Positions 1 to 6,898 of a stretch of DNA of 10,903 bases are shown one piece after another. The DNA comes from Myxococcales bacterium (GTDB lineage: Bacteria > Myxococcota_C > UBA6777). Position numbers and translations under genes: made by a program. Position 1 is the stretch's first letter. The number at the start of each line of letters is the position of its first letter. The DNA is taken from the NCBI GenBank assembly GCA_027005175.1, contig JALTMC010000288.1, forward strand, positions 9,186-20,088. Reading direction: 5' to 3'. A model generated the notes under the pieces. It ran no database searches. It had not been told where the DNA came from and saw only the letters and a list, made by a program, of their open reading frames with translations.

Positions 1-284
1 CCAGAGACCAAGGCTTCCAATGCATCGCGAACCTCCTCCTCTTCCGTCCGGTATGTGCGCGCAGCAGGAAGCTCAGGCAACTCAATGGTGAGGTTGTCTA
101 TCGGTCGAACATCTGCCATCGCCTGTTCGAACAACTCGTGCTCTGAAAGCTCACTTGACGGAAGCTGTGACGGTTTGGGAGGTAGCGGTTTCACCCGTTT
201 CGCAGGAAGTCGACGCGCCTTAGAGAACACTTGAATCTGTTCGCGAAAAGGCTGATTTGCAAACGCAGAGCGCGATTTCTTCAT
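1..284 (-). CDS. Smr-domain protein, N-terminal part (cut by window edge)
   Basis: The frame is open from an ATG at 284 to the window edge, giving 94 codons that begin MKKSRSAFANQPFREQ. A basic, proline-rich stretch (PAKRVKPLPPKPSQLP, about residues 29-44) is followed by an acidic segment containing ELFEQAMADVRPI. That segment resembles the part just before the Smr domain in stand-alone proteobacterial Smr proteins, which typically read (D/E)xxLFxxAMxxVxPL. Smr domains are small nucleases or nucleic-acid-binding modules related to the MutS2 C-terminus; the Smr domain itself would lie outside the window. An AAAGG ribosome site about 9 nt upstream supports the start. The gene is divergent from the cysteine-rich pair. 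The assignment rests on this N-terminal signature only, so the coding call is firm but the family call is moderate. Confidence 0.65.
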   Translation of the reverse strand, partial: MKKSRSAFANQPFREQIQVFSKARRLPAKRVKPLPPKPSQLPSSELSEHELFEQAMADVRPIDNLTIELPELPAARTYRTEEEEVRDALEALVS

Positions 285-315
285 CAGACACAGCCTTTCT
301 TTTCAGGAGATCTCG

Positions 316-343
316 TTTGTGGTAAAAACTCCAACACTACAAT
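316..343 (+). promoter_or_regulatory. Possible sigma-70-like promoter for the cysteine-rich gene pair
   Basis: TACAAT (338-343) matches the -10 consensus at five of six positions. A poor -35 candidate, TTTGTG (316-321), lies 16 bp upstream. It sits in the divergent gap between the Smr-type gene and the cysteine-rich pair, about 150 bp before the ATG at 496. This is a consensus match by eye only. Confidence 0.25.
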
Positions 344-495
344 AACAAGGACATTCTTGGGAAACAAGCTTTCTTCTCTGTTCTTCTAGGATGAGAGCGA
401 AACTTATGATAGGCTCTACCGATGTTGTCGAGCTTCCACAAGAAGTGTTTGGTAGAGAATCAAAGATCTTTTGTATCCGCTCCTATGGAGTTTTT

Positions 496-942
496 ATGAG
501 CAAACACAAGTATAAGAAAGCCTTTCGCCGCTGGTTGTATAGTTGGTTGATTGTTTGTTTCATCATCTCATTTTTTGCAGGAGGTATCAACTGCAAATGT
601 CCTGAACCTCCTGAAGATGAGGGGACAGTATACGATGCCAACAACACCGAGAACAACCAAAAAGACTGTTATTGTGTCGCTCCAGGGACACCGTGTGGCA
701 AAGACTCAGACTGTCGAACCAAGATCTTATATTGCATTGAGTTGTTTTGCAGAAATGGTACATGTATCGAATCACCGGAGATACCACCCAAAGAAGTCGT
801 ACCTGAAAGAGAGCCGACAGAGCCACCTCCCCAATGTCCTTCCTCTTGCCAGTCCGATACGGATTGCAAAGAAGAGATCTGTGGTGACTACAATCTTTGC
901 AAAAGCAACATCTGCCAGAAGAATGATATCGTCATCCCTTGA
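496..942 (+). CDS. Small secreted cysteine-rich protein, copy 1 of a tandem pair
   Basis: This 148-residue protein has a basic N-region (MSKHKYKKAFRRW), a hydrophobic core (about residues 14-30), then GGINCKC. It should therefore be exported; cysteine after INCK could be a nonstandard lipidation site, but the lipobox is poor (Asn at -1). The mature part has 15 cysteines in two blocks separated by a Pro/Glu linker (PPKEVVPEREPTEPPP). Each block carries a C-x(4)-DxDC-like motif (CGKDSDC, CQSDTDC), suggesting two disulfide-rich modules. I chose ATG 496 over an in-frame ATG at 391 because GGAG lies 5 nt upstream and the protein then aligns from residue 1 with its neighbour at 997. The two probably share a transcript, with 54 bp between them. 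The stop lies inside a 19-bp tandem repeat. Family and function are not recognised; a surface or envelope role is inference. Confidence 0.8.
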   Translation: MSKHKYKKAFRRWLYSWLIVCFIISFFAGGINCKCPEPPEDEGTVYDANNTENNQKDCYCVAPGTPCGKDSDCRTKILYCIELFCRNGTCIESPEIPPKEVVPEREPTEPPPQCPSSCQSDTDCKEEICGDYNLCKSNICQKNDIVIP

Positions 943-973
943 GCATCAAACGATTCCTTGAGCATCAAACGAT
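937..973 (+). repeat. 19-bp tandem repeat spanning the stop codon of cysteine-rich copy 1
   Basis: CCTTGAGCATCAAACGAT occurs at 937-954 and again at 956-973, a 19-bp period. The first unit starts exactly at the last codon (CCT) and includes the stop TGA at 940-942. The second unit repeats TGA at 959-961, one frame away. The array ends about 13 bp before the ribosome site of the next gene. Confidence 0.92.
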
Positions 974-996
974 CGCAAGCACAGAGAAAGGTATTC

Positions 997-1455
997 ATGA
1001 GCAAGCAAGAACACAATCGAGCCTTTTACCGCTGGCTATCTGTATGGTTGACGGCCTGCTTGATCGTCTCCTTTGTCAGTGGTGGTGTCAACTGTCGATG
1101 TCCGGAAGAGCCTGGCGGAGAGTACAAGCCAGATAGTGGAGGAGCGACAGTAAGTCCTGATGATTGTTATTGCGTCAAGCCTGGCTCCCCCTGCGAAATC
1201 GACGGTGATTGCCGAACTCGCCTCAAATACTGTATCTTTTTGGTTTGTCAAAAGAAGACCTGCCTCAGGCCAGCTGGCAGCGCGGGAGTTCCCGATACAT
1301 CACCAACAGACACAGCAAAGCCAGAAGCTCCACAAACCGATCTCCCTCCCACCTGCCCCAGCCGTTGCACCACCAACGCAGATTGTGCAAAAAAACTCTG
1401 CGGTGACGGCATTATTTGTAGCAACAAGAAATGCAGCCCCCTTGTTGTTCCATAG
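997..1455 (+). CDS. Small secreted cysteine-rich protein, copy 2 of a tandem pair
   Basis: This 152-residue paralogue of the preceding gene aligns with it from the first residue to the last. It has the same export signal (MSKQEHNRAFYRWLSVWL, hydrophobic core, then GGVNCRC) and the same 15 mature cysteines in the same order. Shared blocks include DCYCV.PG.PC, DGDCRTR, CPSRC, ADC and CGDG. The linker between the two cysteine blocks is longer and Thr/Pro/Ala-rich. AAAGG 5 nt upstream supports ATG 997. Conserved cysteines with divergent spacers imply selection on a disulfide-rich fold after an old duplication. Function is unknown; extracytoplasmic placement is inferred from the N-terminus. The stop TAG is inside a four-copy 20-bp repeat. 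A free cysteine left by the odd count could be lipidated or pair between chains. Confidence 0.82.
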   Translation: MSKQEHNRAFYRWLSVWLTACLIVSFVSGGVNCRCPEEPGGEYKPDSGGATVSPDDCYCVKPGSPCEIDGDCRTRLKYCIFLVCQKKTCLRPAGSAGVPDTSPTDTAKPEAPQTDLPPTCPSRCTTNADCAKKLCGDGIICSNKKCSPLVVP

Positions 1456-1529
1456 GTCTACTTGCTATTCCATAGGTCTACTTGCTATTCCATAGGTCTA
1501 CTTGCTATTCCATAGGTCCACCTGAGAAT
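1450..1529 (+). repeat. 20-bp tandem repeat (three full copies plus one degraded) spanning a stop codon
   Basis: The unit CCATAGGTCTACTTGCTATT starts at 1450, 1470 and 1490. A fourth copy from 1510 matches for the first nine bases and then decays. The first unit starts at the last codon (CCA) of the cysteine-rich gene and contains its stop TAG (1453-1455). TAG recurs at 1473, 1493 and 1513, so stops appear in all three frames within 60 bp. The near identity of the full copies suggests a recent expansion. Confidence 0.95.
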
Positions 1530-1788
1530 AAATTCTCAAGCTATCGATTGGAGTGATATAGCCCACTGAAACGTCCCCAAGGAGGACTCCATTCCAACAA
1601 AAACCGGATACTGCAATTGGAGAGTTACAGTATCCGTGATATCAGTACCCATGTTCGCTTCGAACGTGCCCAGTATCTATATTGTGTAAGCCATTGGTGT
1701 AGGAATTCGTTCCGATGCAGCAAGCACATTGAATTAGTGCCCAGAGTTCGTCCGCGAGCCTGGCAGAACCCAAAACTCAGGAAGACAC
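1530..1788. other. Non-coding gap with several inverted repeats upstream of the oxidoreductase
   Basis: I see no credible gene here. TGAGAAT-AA-ATTCTCA (1523-1538) is a 7-bp arm palindrome at the edge of the 20-bp array. CGGATACTG (1605-1613) pairs perfectly with CAGTATCCG (1628-1636) around a 14-nt loop. CATGTTCG (1650-1657) pairs with CGAACGTG (1661-1668), with one G-U, around a 3-nt loop. No T-tract follows the hairpins, so they are poor intrinsic terminators. They may form a structured leader or protein-binding sites for the downstream gene. Confidence 0.45.
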
Positions 1789-3048
1789 ATGGATCGAACA
1801 ACCTATTTAGTTATTGGAGCAGGTGTGAGTGGACTGGCATTTGCAAACTTCATAGAGAGCGATGACTACATCATTCTAGAACAAGACCAGGAGATTGGAG
1901 GCTATTGCAAAACAGTCCAACAAGACGGATTTACCTGGGACTACTCAGGTCACTTCTTTCATTTCAGGCACAAAGAGCTTGAACAATACCTGCTCGAACG
2001 CATGCCCGACGATGAGATAAAGATCGTCGAAAAGAACACCAAGATTCGATACAAAGACAAACTGATCGACTTTCCATTTCAGAAGAATATACACCAGCTC
2101 CCGCAAGATGAATTCATCGAGTGTCTGTACGATCTCTACTTTCTGAAGGAGCAAGAAGCCTCGAATTTTAAAGAGATGGTATACAGCCGATTCGGAACAG
2201 GGATCGCTGAGAAATTTCTCGTTCCATACAACGAAAAGCTCTATGCCTGTGACCTCTCTGAGCTTGATGTCAATGCGATGGGACGCTTCTTTCCTTACGC
2301 TGATCTCGACGATATTATCCAAAACTTCCGTCAAGCCGACAACCGTTCGTACAACTCCACCTTCACCTATCCCAGCGGAGGTGCCATCTCCTATGTCAAC
2401 GCCCTGGCAAGCGAAGTTAGAGAGGATGGAATTTCACGCAAAGAAGCCCTGATATCCATCGACCTCAAACGTAAAGTCGCCACCACATCCAAACGAGAGA
2501 TAGCCTTTGAATACCTGATCTCCAGTGTCCCTTTTCCGACCTTAATGAAGATGACTCAGGTCCCTCACAACCCAGCGGACTTTCGCTCCAACAAGGTGTT
2601 GATATTCAACCTTGGATTCGACAAAAAAGGCTGGTCCGGTGTGCACTGGGTCTACTTCCCAGAGCGAGAGTACAGCTTCTATAGAGTCGGACTCTACGAC
2701 AACATCTTTGACACCGATCGCATGAGTTTGTATGTCGAACTCGGATACCCTTCCGACGCAGATGTCCACACGGAAGAGATGCTCACACAGGTCCTCACCG
2801 ATCTCAAAAAAGCTGGTATTGTGGAAGACCACAAACTGCTGAGCTACCACAGCATTGTCCTTGATCCAGCCTATGTCCACATCACACAAGACAGCGACCA
2901 ACTCGTCGCAGAAGCACGACAGTTCCTCGCAACCAGAGGTGTTTATAGTGTCGGTCGCTACGGAGGATGGACGTACTGCGCCATCGAAGACAATATCCTT
3001 GAGACCCGACAACTCGCCCAGACCTTTAATAAACTACACCACCTTTGA
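1789..3048 (+). CDS. FAD-dependent oxidoreductase, UDP-galactopyranose mutase / amine-oxidase type
   Basis: This cytosolic flavoprotein has 419 residues. The dinucleotide-binding loop GAGVSG is at residues 10-15, followed by the acidic end of the second strand (IILEQ, E31) and the GG motif (EIGGYCKT, about 36-42). DYSGHFFHFRHKELEQYL (51-68) resembles the GxHxFH segment of UDP-galactopyranose mutases. The C-terminal SVGRYGGWTYCAIEDNI (about 387-403) fits the second FAD-contacting element of this superfamily. Known members isomerise sugar nucleotides or oxidise diverse substrates; a cell-surface polysaccharide role is plausible but unproven, and there are no glycosyltransferase neighbours. AGGA 8 nt upstream supports the ATG. 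It is isolated: a 333-bp structured gap lies upstream and a convergent lipase downstream. The exact substrate cannot be read from the sequence. Confidence 0.82.
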   Translation: MDRTTYLVIGAGVSGLAFANFIESDDYIILEQDQEIGGYCKTVQQDGFTWDYSGHFFHFRHKELEQYLLERMPDDEIKIVEKNTKIRYKDKLIDFPFQKNIHQLPQDEFIECLYDLYFLKEQEASNFKEMVYSRFGTGIAEKFLVPYNEKLYACDLSELDVNAMGRFFPYADLDDIIQNFRQADNRSYNSTFTYPSGGAISYVNALASEVREDGISRKEALISIDLKRKVATTSKREIAFEYLISSVPFPTLMKMTQVPHNPADFRSNKVLIFNLGFDKKGWSGVHWVYFPEREYSFYRVGLYDNIFDTDRMSLYVELGYPSDADVHTEEMLTQVLTDLKKAGIVEDHKLLSYHSIVLDPAYVHITQDSDQLVAEARQFLATRGVYSVGRYGGWTYCAIEDNILETRQLAQTFNKLHHL

Positions 3049-3147
3049 GACAAGCTCGAAGCCATAAAAAAACGAGACGAAACTTCGTAAATCATTGGGA
3101 CAAAAAAACGAAAACCCCTGACTTGAGTCGAGGATAGTTGACTCCGG
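3049..3147. other. Convergent gap without a clear terminator
   Basis: It separates the ends of the oxidoreductase (+) and the lipase (-). Two A7 runs (on the minus strand, T7) lie at 3066-3072 and 3102-3108. GAGTC (3125-3129) can pair with GACTC (3140-3144) just after the lipase stop, with the T-rich stretch about 15-20 nt further on. Stem and spacing are weak for an intrinsic terminator in either direction. Confidence 0.3.
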
Positions 3148-4728
3148 CTAAGGACACACAGGAAGTTTTGTTTGTGGACAGGCTGGAGTTGCGGGAGTTT
3201 TTCCAGCGAGGATCTGTGCAATCCAGGGGAGAATGGCTTTCCAGGATTGAGAGATAATGGAGATATGATTGGCCTGCGGATATACGCAGGCATGGGTCAC
3301 CTTTGTTCCAGACTTCCAACGTTTGGCAATACAACTCACTGATGTTGCGGAAACAACCGTATCCAAGAGGCCTTGGACAAGCAAAGTGGGAGCCAAAGGT
3401 GGCTGTGCCGGGATCTGTGACGCAGCGATAACATCACGCCAAAATCGGAAGGATTTGCAGTCACCTTTACCTGCATTGCAAGCCGTTGACGCCTTGAGAA
3501 AAGAGGAGGTGAAGATGTCTTGGAAGGTTGAGAATTGACTGCGTAAGAAGCTATCCCACTCCGCAAAGCAAACGGTATCGAGCAGGCCAGAAATGCGTAT
3601 GGCTGCTTTGGGAGTGAGCCATTGCGACAAAGCTGGACCTTTGCCTGTACGTTGTGCAGCGAGCAGGTACGCAAGAAAATAAGCTGTTGCAGTGGTCACC
3701 TTAAATGTTGGAGCAAAGGGTCCAAGCCACAGACGTTCATCTCCAAAAGCAGGACCCCACGCAACAGTGCCGAGGAGCTGGTAGTCTTGTAAGTAAGAAG
3801 AAAACATGGAGGCTGAAGCGAGCGCTGCTTGCCCCCCCTGGGAGTGACCGAACAACAGCACTTTCTTACTTACACATCCAGGCAAGGCACCACGCTCAGC
3901 CAGATAACGAGCGGCTCTCACTGAATCGAGGCCAGACCATACGGTGGGCTTGGTGATCAAATAAGGATGGCCCTCAGGAACGCCGATCCCCAATCCCAGA
4001 AAATCGGGAGAGACGACAGCGATGCCACGTCCAAGCAAAGGAAATGTGAGGTGATGCAGACCAAAGTTGGGAAATCGCGACGGCCCACATTGTGGAGCCA
4101 TCCCCATGGTGCCATGCCCTACCATAGCGATGGCTGCGTTGGTACGGCAGTTTCCTTTTGGCTCTACAGGAGTCGAAAGCAATGCTGTCGCCCACCGCAA
4201 GGTCCCCTTTGGGTACTGTGTGACATACAAGATACGAAACAAGCGGTATCCATAACGAGCAACACCACCCCCGACGGAGAAACGAAGGTCAGCCCCCAAA
4301 GTTGAGGCGGTTCGCCCTCCGATCTCCTCACACTTAACCACAGTCCCAGGAGAAGCTCCCGAAGGAAACTGTGCAGGTGGCTCGTAAAACGTACGAGTTG
4401 GAGCACCGCAACGAATCGGACCAGGAGGTGGATATTCCGGGCCTCGCTCTGTCTTTCTCTCAGAAAGAGGAGCATCTGGAGTGATAGGAGTGAGCTGTTC
4501 ATCCCACCTAGCATCCGAAGGTTCGGCTTCCAAGCCGCCATCCGTGAGGAGTTCGCCAGCGTCGGAGCAATCGGTGCAGGGTTTACCATTCGCCGGAGAG
4601 CAGCCCAAAGACCAACCTCCGGTAAAAGAAAGGACAGCGGAGAGTGCGATGTACCGGGTAAGCCGAGAGAGCGTTTGAGGAGAAAGCCTGGAAAGACAAC
4701 AAGGCCACAAGCGAACAAAAGACCACAT
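3148..4728 (-). CDS. Secreted or lipoprotein alpha/beta-hydrolase, LIP-type lipase
   Basis: A 526-residue exported hydrolase. The N-terminus has a basic region, a hydrophobic stretch (IALSAVLSF, about 27-35) and SLGC with Cys43, a plausible lipobox. A cysteine- and acid-rich linker (CSPANGKPCTDC) then joins the catalytic domain. The nucleophile elbow is FGHSQGGQAALA with Ser296; the likely acid is Asp456 (GLLDTVVS) and the histidine His488 (ANHIS), in correct order. The oxyanion region is probably VGHGTMG (203-209). The length and the long segment between Ser and Asp fit the secretory lipase (LIP) family known from fungi and bacteria, which hydrolyses acyl esters of lipids. AAAGGAGAG about 7 nt upstream makes ATG 4728 convincing. 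There is no chaperone or type II secretion gene nearby. Lipid substrate and lipidation are inferred. Confidence 0.83.
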   Translation of the reverse strand: MWSFVRLWPCCLSRLSPQTLSRLTRYIALSAVLSFTGGWSLGCSPANGKPCTDCSDAGELLTDGGLEAEPSDARWDEQLTPITPDAPLSERKTERGPEYPPPGPIRCGAPTRTFYEPPAQFPSGASPGTVVKCEEIGGRTASTLGADLRFSVGGGVARYGYRLFRILYVTQYPKGTLRWATALLSTPVEPKGNCRTNAAIAMVGHGTMGMAPQCGPSRFPNFGLHHLTFPLLGRGIAVVSPDFLGLGIGVPEGHPYLITKPTVWSGLDSVRAARYLAERGALPGCVSKKVLLFGHSQGGQAALASASMFSSYLQDYQLLGTVAWGPAFGDERLWLGPFAPTFKVTTATAYFLAYLLAAQRTGKGPALSQWLTPKAAIRISGLLDTVCFAEWDSFLRSQFSTFQDIFTSSFLKASTACNAGKGDCKSFRFWRDVIAASQIPAQPPLAPTLLVQGLLDTVVSATSVSCIAKRWKSGTKVTHACVYPQANHISIISQSWKAILPWIAQILAGKTPATPACPQTKLPVCP

Positions 4729-5053
4729 AAAGTAACTCTCCTTTCATCAGAAAAAACTCTTATGTTGTGGGCGTGAAGACCCTCGCGACTTCGGCAGAAT
4801 CGACAGGACGAACCCCGAATGGGATGGGGCTCGTTGACCTCTTCACAAAAAAGGACAAAAGAAACAGATGAGATTCTCCTCTCGACACAGCGTCATCTTT
4901 GCGATTTCTATCAGAGGGAGGCTGATACAGCATTGCCCCACAAACAACAAACTCGACACAGCGTCAACTTTTGGAACGTCCACCGAAAGGAGCCAACTCG
5001 ACACAGCGTCAACCTTTAGAACGTCCGCCAGAAGGTGCCTACTCGGCACAGCG
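4729..5053. other. Gap between lipase and rtcB, partly filled by repeats
   Basis: The rtcB-proximal part (from 4950) is the 45-bp array. A diverged fragment of the same unit core (CTCGACACAGCGTC) recurs at 4881-4894. TATCAG (4909-4914) and CTGATA (4922-4927) form a 6-bp hairpin in what would be the rtcB 3' UTR. The remainder (4729-4880) should hold the lipase promoter on the minus strand, but I see no convincing -10/-35 pair. A minus-strand frame through the repeats encodes a repeating peptide; I do not consider it a gene. Confidence 0.5.
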
Positions 5054-5084
5054 TCAACCTTTGGAATGTTCGCCAGGAGGTGCC
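4950..5084 (-). repeat. 45-bp tandem repeat, three copies, spanning the rtcB stop codon
   Basis: Units lie at 4950-4994, 4995-5039 and 5040-5084, differing by only a few substitutions each. Read on the minus strand, the first unit (5084 to 5040) encodes the last nine residues of RtcB and its TGA (5056-5054). The next two units repeat this C-terminus, as APSGGRSKG and APFGGRSKS, each followed by TGA in the same frame because 45 is a multiple of three. A partial core at 4881-4894 suggests the array was once longer. Confidence 0.93.
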
Positions 5085-6457
5085 ATCTTGACGATCTTTG
5101 GTTCGAAGCGAGCGACGGCTTCCACCAGATCATCTTGTTGTGACATCACCTTATGGATATCCTTGTATACACCGGGGACTTCATCAATACCAGCACTCAG
5201 CAGGGTGACCCCCTTTTCTTCGAGTTCAGGGCGCACGTCTTTCCAGGAGAAGGTAGACTTTGCCTGGTTCCGCGACATCACCCGTCCAGCACCGTGAGCG
5301 GCACTTCGCAGAGACTGCTCTTTCCCTTTACCACGAACCACAAACGTTGGGCTCGCCATAGAGCCTGGGATGATCCCCAGCTCTCCTTCCCCTGCTGGAG
5401 TTGCCCCTTTACGATGAACATAAAGCTCGCGACCACCGTGGATTTCACGCCAACAGAAGTTGTGATGGTTCTCCATCTCCAACAAAACCTCTGCCTTTAA
5501 TGCCTTGATCATGGTGTTGTGAATGCAGGCGTGATTGGCCGAAGCGTAATCCCCCATGAGATTCATCGCCGCCCAGTATTCCTGGCCGACCTCTGTATCC
5601 ATATCCAGCCAGGAGAGGTTTCGTAATTCTTTGGGTAACTCAGGGTGCAAGGACATCGCCAACCGAGAGTAATGACTCGCCACAGAAGCACCAGTTCCTC
5701 GACTTCCACTGTGAGACAAAATCGCGAGGTACTCGCCAGCTTCCAGACCAAGGTCGTCCTGTTCCAGACGGAAGATCCCATAGTCAACAAAGTGATTGCC
5801 AGAGCCGCTCGTTCCCAGCTGTTTCCAAGCTTTGTCCCGGTGCTGTGCGGTGACAGGAGAGACTCCCCAATCCTGCTCCATCACTTCATGGTCGCGACGA
5901 GTCCTCTTGTCAAACGCAGCGCCAACACCAAATCGAGTCTCCTCAGTGAGGGCTTTGGTAAGCTGGTTGGTGTATCGATCCAACGAAGCAACCGGCATAT
6001 CCAGCACAGACATTTTCACCCGACAGGCGATATCGACCCCCACAGCATAAGGGATGATCGCGTCCTCTGTGGCAAGAACCCCCCCAATCGGAAGACCATA
6101 ACCAACATGTGCATCAGGCATTAAAGCACCAGCCACAGAAACAGGCAGGGCGCAGGCATTTTCCATTTGTCCGATCGCTTTTGGGTCCAGGTCTTCTCCC
6201 CATTGTTGCCAGGGTGCAGACTCCTCACGAGGAACAAAAGGATCGGTACGAACAACAGCCTCACCCATCGCTTCTGCCAACTCTCGCCAAAAAGGATCTT
6301 CCACGTAGGAAGATGGATCTTCGATAAGATGTTTTATCGTTTTCCGAATCGCACTCTTTTTCATGCCGATGTCACGAGCGGAACGGACAAGTTCAAGGGC
6401 CAAACGGGCCTTCTCCCCTTTTGGGATGCCCATATTCAAGAGTTCGCGATTCTTCAT
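5054..6457 (-). CDS. rtcB: RtcB-family 3'-phosphate RNA ligase
   Basis: RtcB joins RNA 2',3'-cyclic-phosphate or 3'-phosphate ends to 5'-OH ends using GTP and Mn2+, acting in tRNA splicing or RNA repair in the cytoplasm. The 467-residue protein retains the family's metal and catalytic residues: VGVDIAC (Asp142, Cys145), GSGNHF (His222), LSHSGSR (His249), ENHHNF (His331/332) and the guanylated His388 in AHGAGRVMSR. MPDAHVGYGLPIGG places it nearer the RtcB-like group with an added N-terminal region (about residues 1-100) than E. coli RtcB, which has about 408 residues. I chose ATG 6457 because GAGG lies 5 nt upstream; the in-frame ATG at 6484 has no ribosome site. No archease, RtcA or RtcR is nearby. 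The stop sits in a 45-bp tandem array, and a 37-bp direct repeat begins 20 nt upstream of the start. Confidence 0.93.
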   Translation of the reverse strand: MKNRELLNMGIPKGEKARLALELVRSARDIGMKKSAIRKTIKHLIEDPSSYVEDPFWRELAEAMGEAVVRTDPFVPREESAPWQQWGEDLDPKAIGQMENACALPVSVAGALMPDAHVGYGLPIGGVLATEDAIIPYAVGVDIACRVKMSVLDMPVASLDRYTNQLTKALTEETRFGVGAAFDKRTRRDHEVMEQDWGVSPVTAQHRDKAWKQLGTSGSGNHFVDYGIFRLEQDDLGLEAGEYLAILSHSGSRGTGASVASHYSRLAMSLHPELPKELRNLSWLDMDTEVGQEYWAAMNLMGDYASANHACIHNTMIKALKAEVLLEMENHHNFCWREIHGGRELYVHRKGATPAGEGELGIIPGSMASPTFVVRGKGKEQSLRSAAHGAGRVMSRNQAKSTFSWKDVRPELEEKGVTLLSAGIDEVPGVYKDIHKVMSQQDDLVEAVARFEPKIVKMAPPGEHSKG

Positions 6458-6869
6458 AATGTCCTCATTGGGCGATCGATACATTGCATCGGAAATAGAA
6501 AAGAAAGATCAGCAACAAGACAAAATCGACCTTACAGAGTTTCTCCAGGATACATTGCATCGGAAATAGAAAAGAAAGATCAGCAGTGGAAGGAAACAAA
6601 TTTGTCGCCCAGGAGCACACAGAGATTCATAGAATGGTTCTCAACCCCGCAACCCTTCTCCATGACTCCTGTGCGGTGTCTCTCCTTACGAGCAAAGCCA
6701 AAAAATGTTCACTCCCTTCAAACCGAAGCCACAACCCACAATACATGACCAAGGTTTCGGAGTTTCTTTCCTTTCCCCCTTCAAACCGAGGCCAATCCAC
6801 GGCACACTACCAGGGTTTCGAAGCCTCTTTCCTTTCTCCCTCCAACCCAAGAGAGCAACCCACGGCACG
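6458..6869. other. 412-bp gap made largely of duplicated sequence
   Basis: No credible gene is present. The rtcB-proximal part holds a 37-bp direct repeat (6478-6514 and 6549-6585). The far end holds the 61-63 bp tail array of the adjacent 120-residue gene. About 130 bp between them (6586-6714) shows nothing recognisable. The rtcB promoter should lie here on the minus strand, but I could not pick a convincing one. A 36-codon plus-strand frame at 6459-6569 lacks a ribosome site. Confidence 0.5.
6478..6585 (-). repeat. 37-bp perfect direct repeat upstream of rtcB
   Basis: The same 37 bases occur at 6478-6514 and 6549-6585, identical throughout and 71 bp apart, with a unique 34-bp spacer. On the minus strand the nearer copy ends 20 nt before the rtcB ATG, leaving room for its ribosome site. 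Each copy is pyrimidine-rich at one end and contains CGATGCAATGTATC at the other. It could be a duplicated operator, promoter or leader element, or a simple recent duplication. Confidence 0.9.
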
Positions 6870-6898
6870 CTACCAGGGTTTCGGAGCTTCTTTCATTT
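6715..6898 (-). repeat. 61-63 bp tandem repeat, about three copies, spanning a stop codon
   Basis: The shared landmark CGAAACC(C/T)TGGT on the minus strand (GGTTTCG on the plus strand at 6753, 6814 and 6877) recurs at intervals of 61 and 63 bp, and the flanking TTGGGTTGG/CGGTTTGAAGG segments recur likewise. The first copy encodes KEAPKPW and the TAG stop (6872-6870) of the 120-residue protein. The second copy repeats CCCTGGTAG (stop at 6809-6807). The third has diverged and lacks that stop. Confidence 0.85.

Noticed and set aside
391-495. Longer N-terminus for the first cysteine-rich gene (in-frame ATG at 391)
   Set aside because: No properly spaced ribosome site, and the extra 35 residues have no counterpart in the paralogue. 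ATG 496 has GGAG 5 nt upstream and gives a normal signal peptide.
937-1529. CRISPR array interpretation of the short repeats
   Set aside because: Units are contiguous without unique spacers and begin inside coding sequence.
2998-3060. Possible tail duplication at the oxidoreductase stop (CCTTGAGAC near 2998 and CCTTTGAGAC near 3041)
   Set aside because: Similarity is short and gapped, and could be chance. It was not counted among the five stop-codon arrays.
4164-4718. Long antisense or alternate-frame ORFs in the lipase region
   Set aside because: Low-complexity shadow frames. The lipase frame carries the signal peptide, the GHSQGG elbow and a complete triad.
4843-5133. Minus-strand 96-codon frame with a repeating LLADVLKVDAVSS-like peptide
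   Set aside because: It overlaps the rtcB end in another frame. Its repetition is a mechanical result of the 45-bp array, since 45 is a multiple of three, and it has no ribosome site evidence.
5645-6124. 159-codon plus-strand ORF opposite rtcB
   Set aside because: It is antisense to a strongly conserved gene, with no recognisable protein features or ribosome site.
6459-6569. Plus-strand 36-codon frame (MSSLGDRYIASEIEKKD...) across the rtcB start
   Set aside because: The sequence looks protein-like, but there is no ribosome site, it overlaps rtcB antisense, and the repeat copies are read in different frames.
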